From Nitrososphaera sp. (lineage in GTDB: Archaea > Thermoproteota > Nitrososphaeria > Nitrososphaerales > Nitrososphaeraceae): 6,656 bases of DNA. Positions within the stretch are counted from its first letter, which is position 1. Every line of letters starts with the position of its first letter. The notes beneath the pieces are model-generated. The model was not told where the DNA came from. It saw only the letters and a list, made by a program, of their open reading frames with translations, and did not search any database. Shown piece by piece: positions 5,695 to 6,656 of this stretch. Made by a program: the position numbers and the translations under genes. The stretch is taken from NCBI GenBank assembly GCA_025935445.1, contig JAICVG010000057.1:1-6656 (forward strand). Reading direction: 5' to 3'.

Positions 5695-5716
5695 CTTTCT
5701 GGGTTCAAAATGGCAC

Positions 5717-5881
5717 ATGAAGGTTCACTGTCCTGACTGCAAGGGAGTTGCAGAGCTGGCAGACGATTTTTCATTTGTCAAGTGCTCTAACTGTTCATTT
5801 GATATGACTTATGGCGAATACGTAAAGTACATAGCGTATAAGGACTCGCGCTACCGCGATATACTTTCAGACTACAAATAA
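5717..5881 (+). CDS. Small zinc-ribbon protein (54 aa)
   Basis: The frame is open from 5639, but ATG 5717 is the better start: the protein then begins directly with its zinc knuckle (MKVHCPDCKG) and a TATA box is 27 bp upstream. Two CxxC pairs, Cys5/Cys8 and Cys23/Cys26, are separated by 14 residues and form a classic four-Cys zinc ribbon. The C-terminal half (residues 30-54) is rich in Tyr and charged residues (TYGEYVKYIAYKDSRYRD) and is probably one amphipathic helix. Such minimal zinc ribbons are common in archaea and may bind nucleic acid or act as a subunit; no specific role can be read here. It stands alone on its strand, with long spacers on both sides. Confidence 0.75.
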   Translation: MKVHCPDCKGVAELADDFSFVKCSNCSFDMTYGEYVKYIAYKDSRYRDILSDYK

Positions 5882-6004
5882 AGATAGAAAACTCTTCGAG
5901 GCTGTGGTTAAAGGGGTTATTTGAGGTACCGATGAATCTACTGAATGTGAGATCTGGTGTTTATCAGCAGGCGTCATGCTTCTACCTATAATAACAAGAT
6001 ATAT

Positions 6005-6027
6005 TGCCAAAAATGTCATTATTGGCA
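6005..6027. repeat. 23-bp near-perfect palindrome
   Basis: Outer arms TGCCAA (6005-6010) and TTGGCA (6022-6027) are perfect inverted repeats, and inner arms AATG (6012-6015) and CATT (6017-6020) pair as well. Only A6011/A6021 mismatch around the central T6016. The symmetry suits a dimeric DNA-binding protein. A TATA-like box at 5988-5995 would place a start site within it. As a hairpin terminator for the zinc-ribbon gene, 124 bp upstream, it is less likely because no T-run follows. Confidence 0.5.
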
Positions 6028-6134
6028 CTCATTGAGACTAATTTGAAATTCTCAAGCAGCAGATAGCAGACGCTCATACTAAAAGCGAGTAGACTGCCTT
6101 AAGAATTGGCGGATAAAGCTGCACTTCAAATAAG

Positions 6135-6141
6135 TATAAAA
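6135..6141 (+). promoter_or_regulatory. TATA box of the PsbP-like secreted protein gene
   Basis: TATAAAA is centred 28 bp before ATG 6166 and preceded by an A-rich BRE-like stretch (CAAATAAG). It is the strongest promoter match in the window and implies a leaderless or nearly leaderless mRNA. Confidence 0.7.
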
Positions 6142-6165
6142 GAAACCCTTTATTGTTCTATATCA

Positions 6166-6656
6166 ATGAAACTGATTAAAACTAAAGAAATCGTCATCAC
6201 ACCGTTACTCCTCAGTATAATTTTCTCTGTATTAATTAGCAATGGTATTAATGATCAACAGGTAATAGCACAGCAGCAGCAGCAACTATCCCCTGAAGAA
6301 ATCCAAAACGAGATTCTCAGAGGAAACCTAAAAATAAAAAGCACTGATAACGATGCCACCACAACAGAGAGTTCAGTTCAATCTCTTGTGAACGGTAACC
6401 TAACATATGAAAGTCCTGTTTATGGAATTAGAATACAGTATCCTGATGGGTGGGAGATACTAATTCAAAATACTTCAAATTCTTCGTTATCCCTAAGATT
6501 TGATTCTCCAGCGGAAAATGATACTGATACCTATCGTGAAAACGTCCGTTTTGTAATTGATACCATCTCCAATAATACAGCCTTGGGTAATTTCACGAGT
6601 GCAACTCTTACTTCTTATCTAGAATCATACCCAGATCTTAAATTTAGTGAGGTATC
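6166..6656 (+). CDS. Secreted PsbP-like protein, 3'-truncated
   Basis: ATG 6166 opens a frame of 163 codons that runs off the window without a stop. Residues 1-35 look like a signal peptide: basic start (MKLIKTK), hydrophobic core (about 9-25) and a likely cut after VIA (residue 35), followed by five Gln (four CAG then CAA, 6271-6285). A Ser/Thr/Asn-rich linker leads to LTYESPVYGIRIQYPDGWEI (79-98), the opening of a PsbP-like domain of the sort found in many copies in Nitrososphaera; the family call is by recalled motif. Six N-x-S/T sequons (Asn78, 102, 105, 118, 136, 142) suggest a glycosylated cell-surface protein. In archaea PsbP-like proteins have no known photosynthetic role and their function is unclear. 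The gene looks more AT-rich than those upstream. Confidence 0.75.
   Translation, partial: MKLIKTKEIVITPLLLSIIFSVLISNGINDQQVIAQQQQQLSPEEIQNEILRGNLKIKSTDNDATTTESSVQSLVNGNLTYESPVYGIRIQYPDGWEILIQNTSNSSLSLRFDSPAENDTDTYRENVRFVIDTISNNTALGNFTSATLTSYLESYPDLKFSEV

Larger units (their letters stand above)
5339..5716. other. 378-bp intergenic region, no supported gene
   Basis: This gap between two divergent genes holds promoters and short unconvincing ORFs. Besides the two assigned TATA boxes (5361-5369 minus, 5686-5694 plus) there are unassigned plus-strand TATA-like boxes: TTATAAAAG (5477-5485), GATATAAAA (5544-5552) and CTTATAAT (5648-5655). A tandem 9-bp repeat sits at 5501-5520. No tRNA-like T-loop or stable RNA fold is apparent on either strand. 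The surplus of promoter-like elements over genes could mean a small RNA or a long leader for the zinc-ribbon gene. Confidence 0.5.
5882..6165. other. 284-bp intergenic region, no supported gene
   Basis: Stops are frequent in all plus-strand frames. The region holds TATA-like sequences near 5988-6004 on both strands, the palindrome at 6005-6027, and the promoter of the PsbP-like gene at its right end. Nothing resembling a tRNA or a remnant of a recognisable gene was seen. Confidence 0.5.

Noticed and set aside
5925..5965. Possible box C/D sRNA (GATGAA followed by CTGA)
   Set aside because: The C box is off consensus and no second C'/D pair at normal spacing was found.
5867..5977. 36-codon minus-strand ORF with AT-rich sequence about 25 bp upstream
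   Set aside because: Low-complexity Ser/Thr/Pro composition and overlap with the zinc-ribbon gene's end; length is within chance.
1..6656. tRNA, rRNA, CRISPR array, insertion sequence or defence system
   Set aside because: No repeat-spacer pattern, transposase or nuclease motifs, or tRNA T-loop with a matching acceptor stem was seen on either strand.

Overview
The window looks like a stretch of core chromosome from an archaeon, most probably a Nitrososphaeria (Thaumarchaeota) ammonia oxidiser of the Nitrososphaera type. The reasons are a short archaeal-type adenylosuccinate synthetase (335 aa against about 430 in bacteria), a DUF373 membrane protein (an archaeal family), an archaeal Nudix hydrolase beginning with the typical IDERSAG sequence, TATA-like boxes about 27-30 bp upstream of most start codons (the pattern of leaderless archaeal transcripts), frequent TTG starts, and a secreted PsbP-like protein dense in N-glycosylation sequons. 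The assignment rests on remembered family features, not on a search.

Layout. Positions 1-1781 (+) carry the 5'-truncated DUF373 membrane protein, an overlooked 55-aa small protein (1137-1304) and a Nudix hydrolase. On the minus strand at 1764-3171 is a two-gene unit: an unrecognised 226-aa protein followed, with an 8-bp overlap, by orotidine-5'-phosphate decarboxylase (pyrF). A compact divergent promoter with a perfect 7-bp inverted repeat (3184-3202) separates it from a 100-aa helical protein (+, 3235-3537), which runs tail-to-tail into purA (-, 3529-4536). A second divergent promoter (4537-4612) serves purA and a 150-aa helical-repeat protein (+, 4613-5065). That gene abuts, tail-to-tail, a YggX/iron-trafficking-like protein with a zinc-ribbon-like N-terminus (-, 5066-5338).

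From 5339 the window is sparser. It holds a 378-bp gap with TATA-like boxes and a tandem 9-bp repeat, a 54-aa zinc-ribbon protein (5717-5881), a 284-bp gap with a 23-bp near-perfect palindrome, and a secreted PsbP-like protein that runs off the right edge (6166-6656).

Two genes belong to de novo nucleotide synthesis (pyrF, last step to UMP; purA, first committed step to AMP), and the Nudix enzyme probably clears dinucleoside polyphosphates, so nucleotide metabolism is the loose theme. There is no sign of a mobile element, CRISPR array, tRNA, rRNA or defence cassette. The most unusual features are the three tightly packed convergent gene pairs, whose possible T-tract terminators lie inside the opposing coding sequence, and several conserved-looking proteins of unknown function.
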